A DNA stretch of 64,000 nt from Paraburkholderia oxyphila NBRC 105797 (GTDB lineage: Bacteria > Pseudomonadota > Gammaproteobacteria > Burkholderiales > Burkholderiaceae), in NCBI RefSeq assembly GCF_000685075.1, contig NZ_BAYD01000031.1:1-64000 (forward strand). Direction: 5' to 3'. The position numbers and the translations under genes were made by a program. Below the pieces are notes generated by a model. That model searched no databases and had not been told where the DNA came from. It saw only the letters and a list, made by a program, of their open reading frames with translations. Positions 36,101 to 44,911 of this stretch are shown piece after piece (within the stretch, counting starts at the first letter, position 1; every line of letters begins with the position of its first letter).

Positions 36101-36128
36101 GGGACTTGGCGCTTTAGCGCTTAGTCCC
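36101..36128 (+). other. compact hairpin in the astC leader
   Basis: GGGACT pairs with AGTCCC and the inner GCGCT with AGCGC, giving a 28-base two-part stem about 97 bases before the astC ATG. It resembles the short, very abundant hairpin elements of Burkholderia 5' regions (called toxic hairpins, from memory). It may act on transcript stability or as a DNA site. Confidence 0.6.
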
Positions 36129-36224
36129 GTCCCATGCAAAGCTATTGCCGCAAAGGGCGCTGCGCCGCAACAGACGCGCGCAGCCCGAAGCCAGAACCCC
36201 AATTTGAGCCCAAGAGGATTCGCC

Positions 36225-37442
36225 ATGAACGACCAGACTGTGAGCCGCAAGACCTTCGACGAAGTGATGGTGCCGTGCTTTTCGCCCGCGCCGTTCGTCC
36301 CCGACCGTGGCGAGGGCTCGCGCGTATGGGACACCGAGGGCCGCGACTATATCGACTTCGCGTGCGGCATCGCCGTGACCTCGCTCGGCCACGCCAATCC
36401 CGAACTGCTGCGCGTGCTGCACGAGCAGGGCGGCAAGCTCTGGCACATCGGCAACGGTTACACCAATGAGCCGGTGCTGCGCCTCGCGCGCAGGCTCGAA
36501 GCCCTCACGTTCGCCGAGCGCGCGTTCTTCGCGAACTCGGGCGCCGAGGCCAACGAGGCCGCGCTCAAGCTCGCGCGCCGCGTCGCGTTCGAGCGCCATG
36601 GCGAGCAGAAGACCGAGATCATCTCGTTCACGCAGTCGTTCCATGGCCGCACCTTCTTCACGGTGAGCGTGGGCGGCCAGCCGAAGTATTCGGAAGGCTT
36701 CGGCCCGGTGCCCGCCGGCATCGTGCACCTGCCGTACAACGACATCGAAGCGGCCAAGCGCGCGATCGGTGCGCAGACCTGCGCCGTGATCGTCGAGCCC
36801 GTGCAGGGCGAGGGCGGCGTGATTCCCGCCGATCCGGCCTTCCTGCAAGCGCTGCGCGAGGCCTGCGACGCGCACAACGCACTGTTGATTTTCGACGAAG
36901 TGCAAACGGGCGTGGGCCGCACCGGCACCTTCTACGCGTACGAGGACACGGGTGTGACGCCGGACATCCTCACCACCGCCAAGGCGCTCGGCAACGGCTT
37001 TCCGATTGGCGCGATGCTCACGACCGAAGCGATCGCGGCGCACTTCAAGGTGGGCGTGCACGGCACGACCTACGGCGGCAACCCGCTGGGCGCGGCGATC
37101 GCCGACAAGGTGGTCGAGCTCGTGAGCGACCCGGCACTGCTCGCTGGCGTGCGCGCGCGCGGCGAGGCGATCCGCGCGAAGCTCGCGCATCTGAACGAGC
37201 GCTTCGACGTGTTCACGGAAGTGCGCGGCAAGGGCCTCCTGATCGGCGCCGAGCTGAACGCACGCTTTGCCGGCCGCGCGAAGGACTTCAACGCGGCGGC
37301 TGCGAACCGCGGCGTGATGATGCTGATCGCCGGCCCCGACGTGCTGCGCTTCGCGCCGTCGCTCATCATTCCCGAAGCGGACCTGAACGAGGGCTTCGCG
37401 CGCCTCGAGAAGGCCTTCGAAGATGTGATCGGCGCGCGCTGA
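36225..37442 (+). CDS. astC: succinylornithine/acetylornithine transaminase
   Basis: The 405-residue class III aminotransferase has GIAVTSLGHANP, NSGAEANEAALKLAR, the PLP lysine in TTAKALGNGFPIGA and TYGGNPLGAA. In this context it acts as AstC, converting N2-succinylornithine to succinylglutamate semialdehyde; the same family can serve as ArgD. AAGAGGA lies upstream of the ATG. It opens the ast operon. Confidence 0.94.
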   Translation: MNDQTVSRKTFDEVMVPCFSPAPFVPDRGEGSRVWDTEGRDYIDFACGIAVTSLGHANPELLRVLHEQGGKLWHIGNGYTNEPVLRLARRLEALTFAERAFFANSGAEANEAALKLARRVAFERHGEQKTEIISFTQSFHGRTFFTVSVGGQPKYSEGFGPVPAGIVHLPYNDIEAAKRAIGAQTCAVIVEPVQGEGGVIPADPAFLQALREACDAHNALLIFDEVQTGVGRTGTFYAYEDTGVTPDILTTAKALGNGFPIGAMLTTEAIAAHFKVGVHGTTYGGNPLGAAIADKVVELVSDPALLAGVRARGEAIRAKLAHLNERFDVFTEVRGKGLLIGAELNARFAGRAKDFNAAAANRGVMMLIAGPDVLRFAPSLIIPEADLNEGFARLEKAFEDVIGAR

Positions 37443-37477
37443 AATCCCGGCACGCCCCACTCGACACAGGACCGACG

Positions 37478-38578
37478 ATGCTATTCGTTCGCCCCGCAAG
37501 GCTCTCCGATCTCGATGCGATCGCCCACATGGCCCGCACCGCGCAGCCCGTGCTGCACTCGCTGCCGCACGACCGCGCGGCGCTGGAAGCGCGCATCGCG
37601 CTTTCTGAGGACTCGTTTCGCGCCCAGGTGGATTTCCCCGGCGAGGAGTTCTATCTCTTCGTGCTCGAAGACTCGGCGACGGGCAAGCTCGTCGGCACCT
37701 CGAGCATCGTGGCGGCCGCGGGCTATTCGGAGCCGTTCTACGCGTTTCGCAACGACGCGCTGATTCACGCCTCGCGCGAGCTGCACGTGAACCGCAAGAT
37801 TCACGCGCTCACCATGTCGCACGAGCTCACGGGCAAGAGCCGGCTCGCGGGCTTCTACATCGACCCGTCGCTGCGTGGCGACGCGGCCGCGCATCTGATG
37901 TCGCGCGCCCGCATGATGTACGTGGCGATGAACCGGCGCCGCTTCACGCCCGAGGTGTTCTCGCTGCTACTCGGCGTGACCGACGACGCGGGTGTCTCGC
38001 CGTTCTGGGAAGCGGTGGGGCGCAAGTTCTTCGGCCGCGATTTCAAGGACATCGAAATGGTGTCGGGCGGCCGCAGCCGCACCTTCATCGCCGAAGTGAT
38101 GCCTGCGTATCCGCTTTACGTGCCGCTGTTGCCCGAGTCCGCGCAGCGCGTGCTGGGCGAGCCGGACCCGAGCGCGTTGCTCGCCTACGAGATTCATCTG
38201 GAAGAAGGCTTCGAGACGGACCGCTACGTCGATATCTTCGACGCGGGCCCCGTGATGACCGCACAGGTCGATCGCACGTCGTCGGTGTCGGGCAATGAGA
38301 CGCGCACGGTGCGCGAGAGCGCAAGCGCGGCGCAGGGCGCGAAGTATCTCGTCGCGAGCCAGCATGGCGGCGAGTTCCGCTGCGCGCTGGCGACGCTGCC
38401 CGAAGCGGTCGAAGCCGCGAATGCCGCGCGCCATGGCGCACACGTGCCGGCTTCGGCGCCGCTCGACGCGGCTACGCGCGCGGCGCTCAATGTGCAGGAT
38501 GGCGAAGCGGTGCGCTGCGCGCCGCTGTATCGGGAAACGTCGCAAAACGAGGACGAATCGATGGGAGAAGCGCAATGA
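37478..38578 (+). CDS. aruF: arginine N-succinyltransferase, alpha subunit
   Basis: The 366-residue product belongs to the AstA/AruF family: MLFVRPARLSDLDAIAHMA, SLRGDAAAHLMSRARMMYVA, SPFWEAVGRKFFGRDF, IFDAGPVMTAQVDRTSS. With the beta subunit it transfers succinyl from succinyl-CoA to arginine, the first step of the ast pathway. The pathway here uses two subunits rather than a single AstA. Its stop overlaps the beta-subunit ATG by four bases. Confidence 0.95.
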   Translation: MLFVRPARLSDLDAIAHMARTAQPVLHSLPHDRAALEARIALSEDSFRAQVDFPGEEFYLFVLEDSATGKLVGTSSIVAAAGYSEPFYAFRNDALIHASRELHVNRKIHALTMSHELTGKSRLAGFYIDPSLRGDAAAHLMSRARMMYVAMNRRRFTPEVFSLLLGVTDDAGVSPFWEAVGRKFFGRDFKDIEMVSGGRSRTFIAEVMPAYPLYVPLLPESAQRVLGEPDPSALLAYEIHLEEGFETDRYVDIFDAGPVMTAQVDRTSSVSGNETRTVRESASAAQGAKYLVASQHGGEFRCALATLPEAVEAANAARHGAHVPASAPLDAATRAALNVQDGEAVRCAPLYRETSQNEDESMGEAQ

Positions 38579-39609
38579 TCGTGGTACGCGTCGTGCAGAC
38601 GGGCGATGTGGACGCGCTCGTCGCGCTCGCCCAGGAAACCGGCCCCGGCCTCACTACCTTCAAGCCCGACCGCGAGGCGCTGGCGGCGCGCATCGAGCGC
38701 ACGCGCCGCACGCTGGCGGGCGAGGCCTCGCAGGGCGAGGCGGGCTACTTCTTCGTGATGGAAGATACCGCGACCGGCGACGTGGCCGGCGTGTGCGGCA
38801 TCGAAACCGCCGTGGGCCTGCAGCAGCCGTTCTACAACTATCGCGTGAGCACGGTCGTGCACGCGAGCCAGGACCTCGGCATCTGGACGCGCATGCGCGC
38901 GCTGAACATCTCGCACGACCTCACGGGCTATGCCGAGGTGTGCTCGCTGTTCCTCTCGCCGCGCTATCGCACGGGCGGCATGGGCGGCCTGCTCTCGCGC
39001 TCGCGCTTCATGTTCATCGCCCAGTTCCGCGAGCGCTTTCCGGAGCGCATCTGCGCCGAATTGCGCGGGCATTTCGATGCGGAAGGCACGTCGCCGTTCT
39101 GGCGTGCGGTCGGTTCGCACTTCTATCAAATTGACTTCAACGCGGCCGACTACCTGAGCTCGCATGGCCGCAAGGCGTTTCTCGCCGAGCTGATGCCGCG
39201 CTTTCCAGTGTACGTCGAGTTGCTGCCCGAGGACGCGCAGGCCTGCGTGGGCCTCACGCACGCCGACACGGTGCCGGCGCGCCGCATGCTCGAAGCCGAA
39301 GGGCTGCGCTACGAGAATCACGTCGACATCTTCGACGCGGGCCCCGTGCTCGAATGCCATACCTCCGACTTGCGCACGGCGCGCGAGAGCGTGGTGGTGC
39401 CCGTGCGTATCGGTACGCAGGAGGCGCAAGAGGGCGTGCGCTCGCTCGTGTCGAACACGTCGCTGACCGACTTCCGCGTGGGCTTTGCCCCGGGCGTCGT
39501 GCACGACGGCGTGTTCACGCTGAGCGCGCAGGAAGCGGCGGCGCTGAACGTCGCAGAGGGCGAGCCGGTGCGCGTGCTGAGCGCGGCGCACAAACCGCGG
39601 CAAGGTTAA
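38575..39609 (+). CDS. aruG: arginine N-succinyltransferase, beta subunit
   Basis: The 344-residue product is a homologue of the alpha subunit (MIVVRVVQTGDVDALVALAQ; GTSPFWRAVGSHFYQIDF; IFDAGPVLECHTSDLRT) and forms the heteromer. An ATGA overlap couples it to aruF. It lies 34 bases before astD. Confidence 0.95.
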   Translation: MIVVRVVQTGDVDALVALAQETGPGLTTFKPDREALAARIERTRRTLAGEASQGEAGYFFVMEDTATGDVAGVCGIETAVGLQQPFYNYRVSTVVHASQDLGIWTRMRALNISHDLTGYAEVCSLFLSPRYRTGGMGGLLSRSRFMFIAQFRERFPERICAELRGHFDAEGTSPFWRAVGSHFYQIDFNAADYLSSHGRKAFLAELMPRFPVYVELLPEDAQACVGLTHADTVPARRMLEAEGLRYENHVDIFDAGPVLECHTSDLRTARESVVVPVRIGTQEAQEGVRSLVSNTSLTDFRVGFAPGVVHDGVFTLSAQEAAALNVAEGEPVRVLSAAHKPRQG

Positions 39610-39643
39610 GGGCGGGGCTGAAACGCCACGCAGAAAGACAAGG

Positions 39644-41113
39644 ATGACCATGAACGAGCTTTTCATCGATGGGCAATGGTGCGCGGCTAGCGGCCCCGCA
39701 TTCGCTTCGCACAATCCGGGCACGGGCGAGACCGTGTGGAGCGGCAATGCCGCGAGCGCCGAGGATGTGGACCGCGCCGTGAGCGCCGCGCGCCGCGCCT
39801 TCGTCGAGTGGTCGCAGACGCCGTTCGAGGCACGCTGCGAGATCGTCAGGCGCTTCGCGGCGCTCGTCACCGAGCGCAAGGAGCCACTCGCGCAGGCGAT
39901 CGGCCGCGAGACCGGCAAGCCGCTCTGGGAAGCGCGCACCGAGGCCGCTTCGATGGCCGCCAAGGTGGCGATCTCGATCACTGCCTATGGCGAGCGCACC
40001 GGCGAGAAGCGCAGCGAAATGGCCGACGGCACGGCCGTGCTGCGGCATCGCCCGCACGGCGTGGTGGCCGTGTTCGGGCCGTACAACTTCCCGGGCCATC
40101 TGCCCAACGGCCACATCGTGCCGGCACTGATCGCGGGCAACGCGGTCGTGTTCAAGCCTTCGGAGCTGGCGCCTGACGTTGCGCGCGCAACGGTCGAGAT
40201 CTGGCGCGAGGCGGGGCTGCCCGCGGGCGTGCTCAATCTCGTGCAGGGCGAGCGCGACACGGGCATCGCGCTGGCGAACCATCGGCAGATCGACGGCCTG
40301 TTCTTCACGGGCAGCTCGGATACCGGCACGCTGCTGCATCGCCAGTTCGGTGGCCGCCCCGAGATCGTGCTCGCGCTGGAGATGGGCGGCAACAACCCGC
40401 TCGTCGTCGCGCCTGTGGAGGATATCGACGCCGCCGTGCATCACGCGATCCAGTCGGCGTTTCTCTCGGCGGGGCAGCGCTGCACCTGCGCGCGCCGCAT
40501 CCTCGTGCCGACAGGCGCGTTCGGCGACCGCTTCATCGAGCGCTTCGTCGAAGTGTCCTCGCGCATCGCGGTGGGCGAATACAACGCCGAGCCGCAGCCG
40601 TTCATGGGCGCCGTGATCTCGGCGCGCGCGGCGGCGAAGCTGATCCAGTCGCAGGCCCAACTGCTCGAACGCGGCGCGCAGGCGCTCTTGCGCATGGAGC
40701 AGCGCGACCCCGCGCTCGGCTTCGTGACGCCGGGCATCCTCGACGTGACGAATGTGGCCGACCTGCCCGACGAAGAGCATTTCGGGCCGCTCGCGCAAAT
40801 CATCCGCTACAACGGTTTCGACGACGCCATCGCGCAGGCCAACAACACGGCCTACGGTCTCTCGGCGGGCCTGCTTGCCGACGACGCCGCGCTCTGGCAG
40901 CGCTTCTCGCGCGAGATCCGCGCGGGCATCGTGAACTGGAACCGGCCCACCAACGGCGCCTCGAGCGGCGCGCCCTTCGGCGGCCCGGGCCGCTCCGGCA
41001 ACCACCGTCCGAGCGCGTTCTACGCCGCCGACTACTGCGCCTGGCCGATGGCCTCGGTCGAGAGCGCACAGCTGACCATGCCCGCGAGCGTCTCGCCGGG
41101 CCTTCAATTCTGA
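39644..41113 (+). CDS. astD: N-succinylglutamate 5-semialdehyde dehydrogenase
   Basis: The 489-residue aldehyde dehydrogenase has the catalytic Cys280 in SAGQRCTCARRILVP, Glu246 in LEMGGNNP and PYNFPGHLPNGHIVPALIAGN. It oxidises succinylglutamate semialdehyde to succinylglutamate with NAD. A second ATG at 39650 is an alternative start. It sits between aruG and astB. Confidence 0.96.
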   Translation: MTMNELFIDGQWCAASGPAFASHNPGTGETVWSGNAASAEDVDRAVSAARRAFVEWSQTPFEARCEIVRRFAALVTERKEPLAQAIGRETGKPLWEARTEAASMAAKVAISITAYGERTGEKRSEMADGTAVLRHRPHGVVAVFGPYNFPGHLPNGHIVPALIAGNAVVFKPSELAPDVARATVEIWREAGLPAGVLNLVQGERDTGIALANHRQIDGLFFTGSSDTGTLLHRQFGGRPEIVLALEMGGNNPLVVAPVEDIDAAVHHAIQSAFLSAGQRCTCARRILVPTGAFGDRFIERFVEVSSRIAVGEYNAEPQPFMGAVISARAAAKLIQSQAQLLERGAQALLRMEQRDPALGFVTPGILDVTNVADLPDEEHFGPLAQIIRYNGFDDAIAQANNTAYGLSAGLLADDAALWQRFSREIRAGIVNWNRPTNGASSGAPFGGPGRSGNHRPSAFYAADYCAWPMASVESAQLTMPASVSPGLQF

Positions 41114-41122
41114 GGATCGACG

Positions 41123-42499
41123 ATGACTAACCATGCAACGGCTTCCGCAGCGGCGCTCGCGGGCACCCTGGAAGCCAACTTCGACGGACTCGTCGGCCCC
41201 ACGCACAACTACGCCGGCCTCTCGTTCGGCAACGTCGCCTCGCAGAACAACGAGAAGTCGGTCGCGAACCCGCGCGCCGCCGCGCAACAGGGCTTGCGCA
41301 AGATGAAGCGCCTCGCCGACCTCGGCTTCGCGCAGGGCGTGCTGCCGCCGCAGGAGCGCCCCTCGATTCGCCTGTTGCGCGAGCTGGGCTTCACAGGCAA
41401 GGACGCCGACGCCATCGCGCGCGCCGCGAAGGACGCACCCGAGCTGCTCGCGGCTGCGAGCTCCGCCTCGGCGATGTGGACCGCCAACGCGGCCACCGTG
41501 AGCCCTTCGGCCGACACGCCCGAGCGCCGCGTGCACTTCACGCCCGCGAACCTGTGCAGCAAGCTGCATCGCGCGATCGAGCACGAGTACACGCGCCGCA
41601 CACTCGGCACGATCTTCGCGGACCCGTCGCACTTCGTGGTGCACGACGCGCTGCCCGGCACACCCGCGCTCGGCGACGAAGGCGCAGCGAATCACACGCG
41701 CTTTTGCGCGCAATACGGCGATCGCGGCGTGGAGTTCTTCGTCTATGGCCGCAGCGAGTACCGCCGCGGGCCGGAGCCCAAGCGCTTCCCGGCGCGCCAG
41801 ACCTTCGAGGCGAGCCGCGCGATCGCACAGCGCCATGGCCTCACCGACGACATGACGGTGTTCGCGCAGCAGAGCCCCGAGGTGATCGACGCGGGCGTGT
41901 TCCATAACGACGTGATCGCCGTGGGCAACCGCAGCACGCTGTTTTGCCACGAGCGCGCATTCGTCGACCAGAAGAACGTCTACGACGAGCTGCGCGGGAA
42001 GCTCGAGGCGCACCGCGCGCCGTTCGACGTGATCGAAGTGCCCGACGCCCAGGTGAGTGTGGCGGACGCGGTCTCGTCGTATCTGTTCAACAGCCAGCTC
42101 CTGAGCCGCGCCGACGGCAAGCAGATTCTCGTCGTGCCGCAGGAATGCCGCGAAAATCCGCGCGTGGCGAGCTATCTCGACGAGCTGGCCGCGAAGAGCG
42201 GCCCCATCGACGAGGTGCTCGTGTTCGACTTGCGCGAGAGCATGAAGAACGGCGGCGGTCCGGCGTGCCTGCGCTTGCGCGTGGTGCTGAGCGAGGCTGA
42301 GCGTGCGGCGGTGGCGCCGGGCGTGTGGATGAACGATGCGCTGTTCGCACGCCTCGATGCGTGGATCGCGAAGCACTATCGCGACCGCCTCGCGCCCCAG
42401 GATCTCACCGATCCGGCGCTGCTGGTGGAGTCGCGCACGGCGCTCGACGAACTCACGCAGATCCTCGGCCTGGGGTCGCTCTATGACTTCCAGCGCTGA
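41123..42499 (+). CDS. astB: N-succinylarginine dihydrolase
   Basis: The 458-residue product matches AstB: EANFDGLVGPTHNYAGLSFG at the start, QGLRKMKRLADLGF, HNDVIAVGN and SMKNGGGPACLRLRVVL. It hydrolyses succinylarginine to succinylornithine, two ammonia and CO2. It follows astD by nine bases and overlaps astE by 17. Confidence 0.96.
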   Translation: MTNHATASAAALAGTLEANFDGLVGPTHNYAGLSFGNVASQNNEKSVANPRAAAQQGLRKMKRLADLGFAQGVLPPQERPSIRLLRELGFTGKDADAIARAAKDAPELLAAASSASAMWTANAATVSPSADTPERRVHFTPANLCSKLHRAIEHEYTRRTLGTIFADPSHFVVHDALPGTPALGDEGAANHTRFCAQYGDRGVEFFVYGRSEYRRGPEPKRFPARQTFEASRAIAQRHGLTDDMTVFAQQSPEVIDAGVFHNDVIAVGNRSTLFCHERAFVDQKNVYDELRGKLEAHRAPFDVIEVPDAQVSVADAVSSYLFNSQLLSRADGKQILVVPQECRENPRVASYLDELAAKSGPIDEVLVFDLRESMKNGGGPACLRLRVVLSEAERAAVAPGVWMNDALFARLDAWIAKHYRDRLAPQDLTDPALLVESRTALDELTQILGLGSLYDFQR

Positions 42500-43577
42500 G
42501 CCGGTCGGGTCCTTGCACGCGGCAGGGGCGGCCATGCCCGAATGCCTCGCCGATTTTCTCGCCACGACGCTGAAAGGCCAGCGGCCGACCAGCGAGGCGC
42601 AAGCGCAGGGCAGTTGTGCGTACGGTGCGGTGCGCTGGCAGTGGCTCGACGAAGGCGTGCTGCAACTCGAGCCCGAGTACACCGGTGGCGCGCGGGCCGA
42701 GACGCTCAAGAGCGTGCTGCTCTCGGCAGGCGTGCACGGCGACGAGACCGCGCCCATCGAGCTGCTTTCGCAGATGGTGGCCGATCTCGCGGCGGGGCGT
42801 CTCGCGCTCGCATGCCGCTTGCTGGTCGTGCTCGGCAACGTGGCGGCGATGCGCGCCGCCACGCGCTACGAAGACGACGACCTCAACCGTCTGTTCGGCG
42901 GCCGCCACGCGCGCGTGCCGCAAAGCCGCGAGGCGCCGCGCGCTGTCGTGCTCGAAACGGCGGCGCAGCGTTTCTTCGCCGATGCGCCCGCGGTGCCCGG
43001 CGCGCGCTGGCACCTCGACATGCACACGGCGATCCGCGCCTCGGCGTTCGAGCAGTTCGCGCTGCTGCCTTATACCGGCGACGCGCCCTCGCGCGCGATG
43101 TTCGACTGGCTCGCCGACGCGCGCATCGCCGCCGTCCTGATCCATACGGAGAAGGGCGCCACGTACTCGTCGTTCACGGCCGATGCTTGCGGCGCGCTCG
43201 CGTGCACGCTCGAGCTCGGCAAGGTGCAGCCGTTCGGGCAAAACGATCTCGCGCGGTTTGCGCCGGCCGACGCGGCGGTGCGCAGGCTCGTTTCGGGCGC
43301 GCAGGCCGCGGAGGACGAACCGATGCCGCGCGTCTTCACGGTGATCGGCCAGATTACGAAGCAAAGCGATGCCTTCGCGCTGCACGTAGCCGCCGACGTG
43401 CCGAACTTCACGCCGTTCGCGCGTGGCACGGTGCTGGCGGAGGACGGCACGTATCGCTACGTCGTCGCACACGACGAAGAGCGCATCGTGTTTCCGAATC
43501 CCACCGTCAAGCCGGGCTTGCGAGCGGGCTTGCTCGTGGTCGATACGACCGCTGAAACGCTCGCCTCGCTTGGCTGA
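42483..43577 (+). CDS. astE: succinylglutamate desuccinylase
   Basis: The 364-residue product is a zinc-dependent AstE/aspartoacylase-type enzyme: LSAGVHGDETAPIELL with the first zinc His and Glu, RYEDDDLNRLFGG, HLDMHTAIR with the second zinc His, and IHTEKGATYSSF. It cleaves succinylglutamate to glutamate and succinate, ending the pathway. The start overlaps astB. Confidence 0.94.
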   Translation: MTSSAEPVGSLHAAGAAMPECLADFLATTLKGQRPTSEAQAQGSCAYGAVRWQWLDEGVLQLEPEYTGGARAETLKSVLLSAGVHGDETAPIELLSQMVADLAAGRLALACRLLVVLGNVAAMRAATRYEDDDLNRLFGGRHARVPQSREAPRAVVLETAAQRFFADAPAVPGARWHLDMHTAIRASAFEQFALLPYTGDAPSRAMFDWLADARIAAVLIHTEKGATYSSFTADACGALACTLELGKVQPFGQNDLARFAPADAAVRRLVSGAQAAEDEPMPRVFTVIGQITKQSDAFALHVAADVPNFTPFARGTVLAEDGTYRYVVAHDEERIVFPNPTVKPGLRAGLLVVDTTAETLASLG

Positions 43578-43821
43578 ATTGCCTGACCGCGCGCGGCCGC
43601 GAAGCTCGCACCGAGCTCCGCGTGCCGCGCGAAAACCCCCGCCAGGACGCGTTTTCCGGCCGCTTGTACGGGGCGCGGTACAATCGCGGCCTCGCGGTTG
43701 CTGCGGTGCGTCATAGACGATGTGCCCGTTTGAACCGCCACTCTTTGGCGCAGCGATCCTGCGCCGAAGCGCGCCGTAGGACCTCTGAAGCGCGCTGTAA
43801 TTCGACTGGACTGAGACACTG

Positions 43822-44616
43822 ATGAACATGAACTGGAACAAGCTGGCCACTTTCACGCTCTGCGCGGCCTTCACCGTGGCCGCGGGCGCGGCCCACGCCG
43901 CCGATATCAAGGAAATCCGCTTCGGCGTCGAGGCGTCGTACGCGCCGTTCGAATCGAAGTCACCCACGGGCGAGCTGCAGGGCTTCGACATCGACGTCGG
44001 CAACGCGGTCTGCGCGAAGCTCAAGGCGAAGTGCGTGTGGGTGGAGAACTCGTTCGACGGCCTGATTCCGGCGCTGCAGGCGCGCAAGTTCAACGCCATC
44101 AACTCGGACATGACGATCACGGATCAGCGCCGCCAGGCCATCGATTTCACCGATCCGATCTACGCGATCCCCAACCAGATGATCGCGAAGAAGGGCAGCC
44201 CGCTGCTGCCCACGCCGGAATCGCTCAAGGGCAAGCACGTGGGCGTGCTCCAGGGCACGATCCAGGAAACCTACGCGAAGGCCAAGTGGGCGCCCGCGGG
44301 CGTCGACGTCGTGCCGTATCAAACCCAGGACCAGATCTACGCCGACCTCGCCTCGGGCCGTCTCGACGCTGCCTTCCAGGACGCCGAGGCCGCATCGAAG
44401 GGCTTCCTGAACAAGCCGCAGGGCGCGGGCTTCGCGTTCGCGGGTCCGCAGGTCGTCGACGCGAAGCTGCTCGGCGAGGGCGTGGGCTACGGCGTGCGCA
44501 AGAACGACGCGGCGCTCAAGGCCGCGCTCAACGGCGCGCTCAAGGAGCTCAAGGCCGACGGCACGATCGACAAGATCGCCGCGAAGTACTTCGACGTGAA
44601 GGTCGTGCTCAAGTAA
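43822..44616 (+). CDS. lysine/arginine/ornithine-type periplasmic binding protein
   Basis: The 264-residue product has a signal peptide (residues 1-27, ending AAHAAD) and the class-3 solute-binding fold: IRFGVEASYAPFESKSPTGE, FDIDVGNAVCAKLK, RRQAIDFTDPIYAIPN and GVLQGTIQETYAK. It is probably the receptor for the transporter at 32613-34873 although it lies 9 kb away, behind astE. A spacer of 244 bases with a TACAAT box at 43679 suggests its own promoter. Confidence 0.92.
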   Translation: MNMNWNKLATFTLCAAFTVAAGAAHAADIKEIRFGVEASYAPFESKSPTGELQGFDIDVGNAVCAKLKAKCVWVENSFDGLIPALQARKFNAINSDMTITDQRRQAIDFTDPIYAIPNQMIAKKGSPLLPTPESLKGKHVGVLQGTIQETYAKAKWAPAGVDVVPYQTQDQIYADLASGRLDAAFQDAEAASKGFLNKPQGAGFAFAGPQVVDAKLLGEGVGYGVRKNDAALKAALNGALKELKADGTIDKIAAKYFDVKVVLK

Positions 44617-44663
44617 ACGCGCAAACACGCACATGGGTGAGCGGCGGGGGGAGTCCCGCCGCG

Positions 44664-44704
44664 AATGCCGGCGAGGGCGTTGCCCCGCCGGCATTTTTTA
44701 TTTG
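44664..44704 (+). terminator. strong intrinsic terminator of the arginine module
   Basis: AATGCCGGCG (44664-44673) pairs with CGCCGGCATT (44686-44695), and the inner GGGC/GCCC extends the stem around GTT. The stem runs into TTTTTTATTT, all on the plus strand, 47 bases after the binding-protein stop. Confidence 0.92.
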
Positions 44705-44911
44705 AGCCGCGTGCATGCTTCATATGCGCGACCTATCGGCCAGGATAAAATCGATCGGCAAAGAGAGCGCCTCAGCGACCGCACTGGCCGTGCGAACGGC
44801 GAGCAACAAGAAGCAAGAACAAGCAAGAACAAGCAAGAAAGCAAGAACGAGCCGCACGAGAGACCATACGACCAGGCGCCCGCGCAAAGCGAGGCGCTTC
44901 GCGGGGGACCC

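Noticed and set aside
36225..37442. Calling astC a biosynthetic argD
   Set aside because: The two cannot be told apart by motifs alone, but the gene opens the ast operon directly after argR.
39515..42862. A 1115-residue minus-strand frame opposite astD, astB and astE
   Set aside because: It is antisense to three well-supported ast genes and shows only His/Arg/Ala-rich composition.
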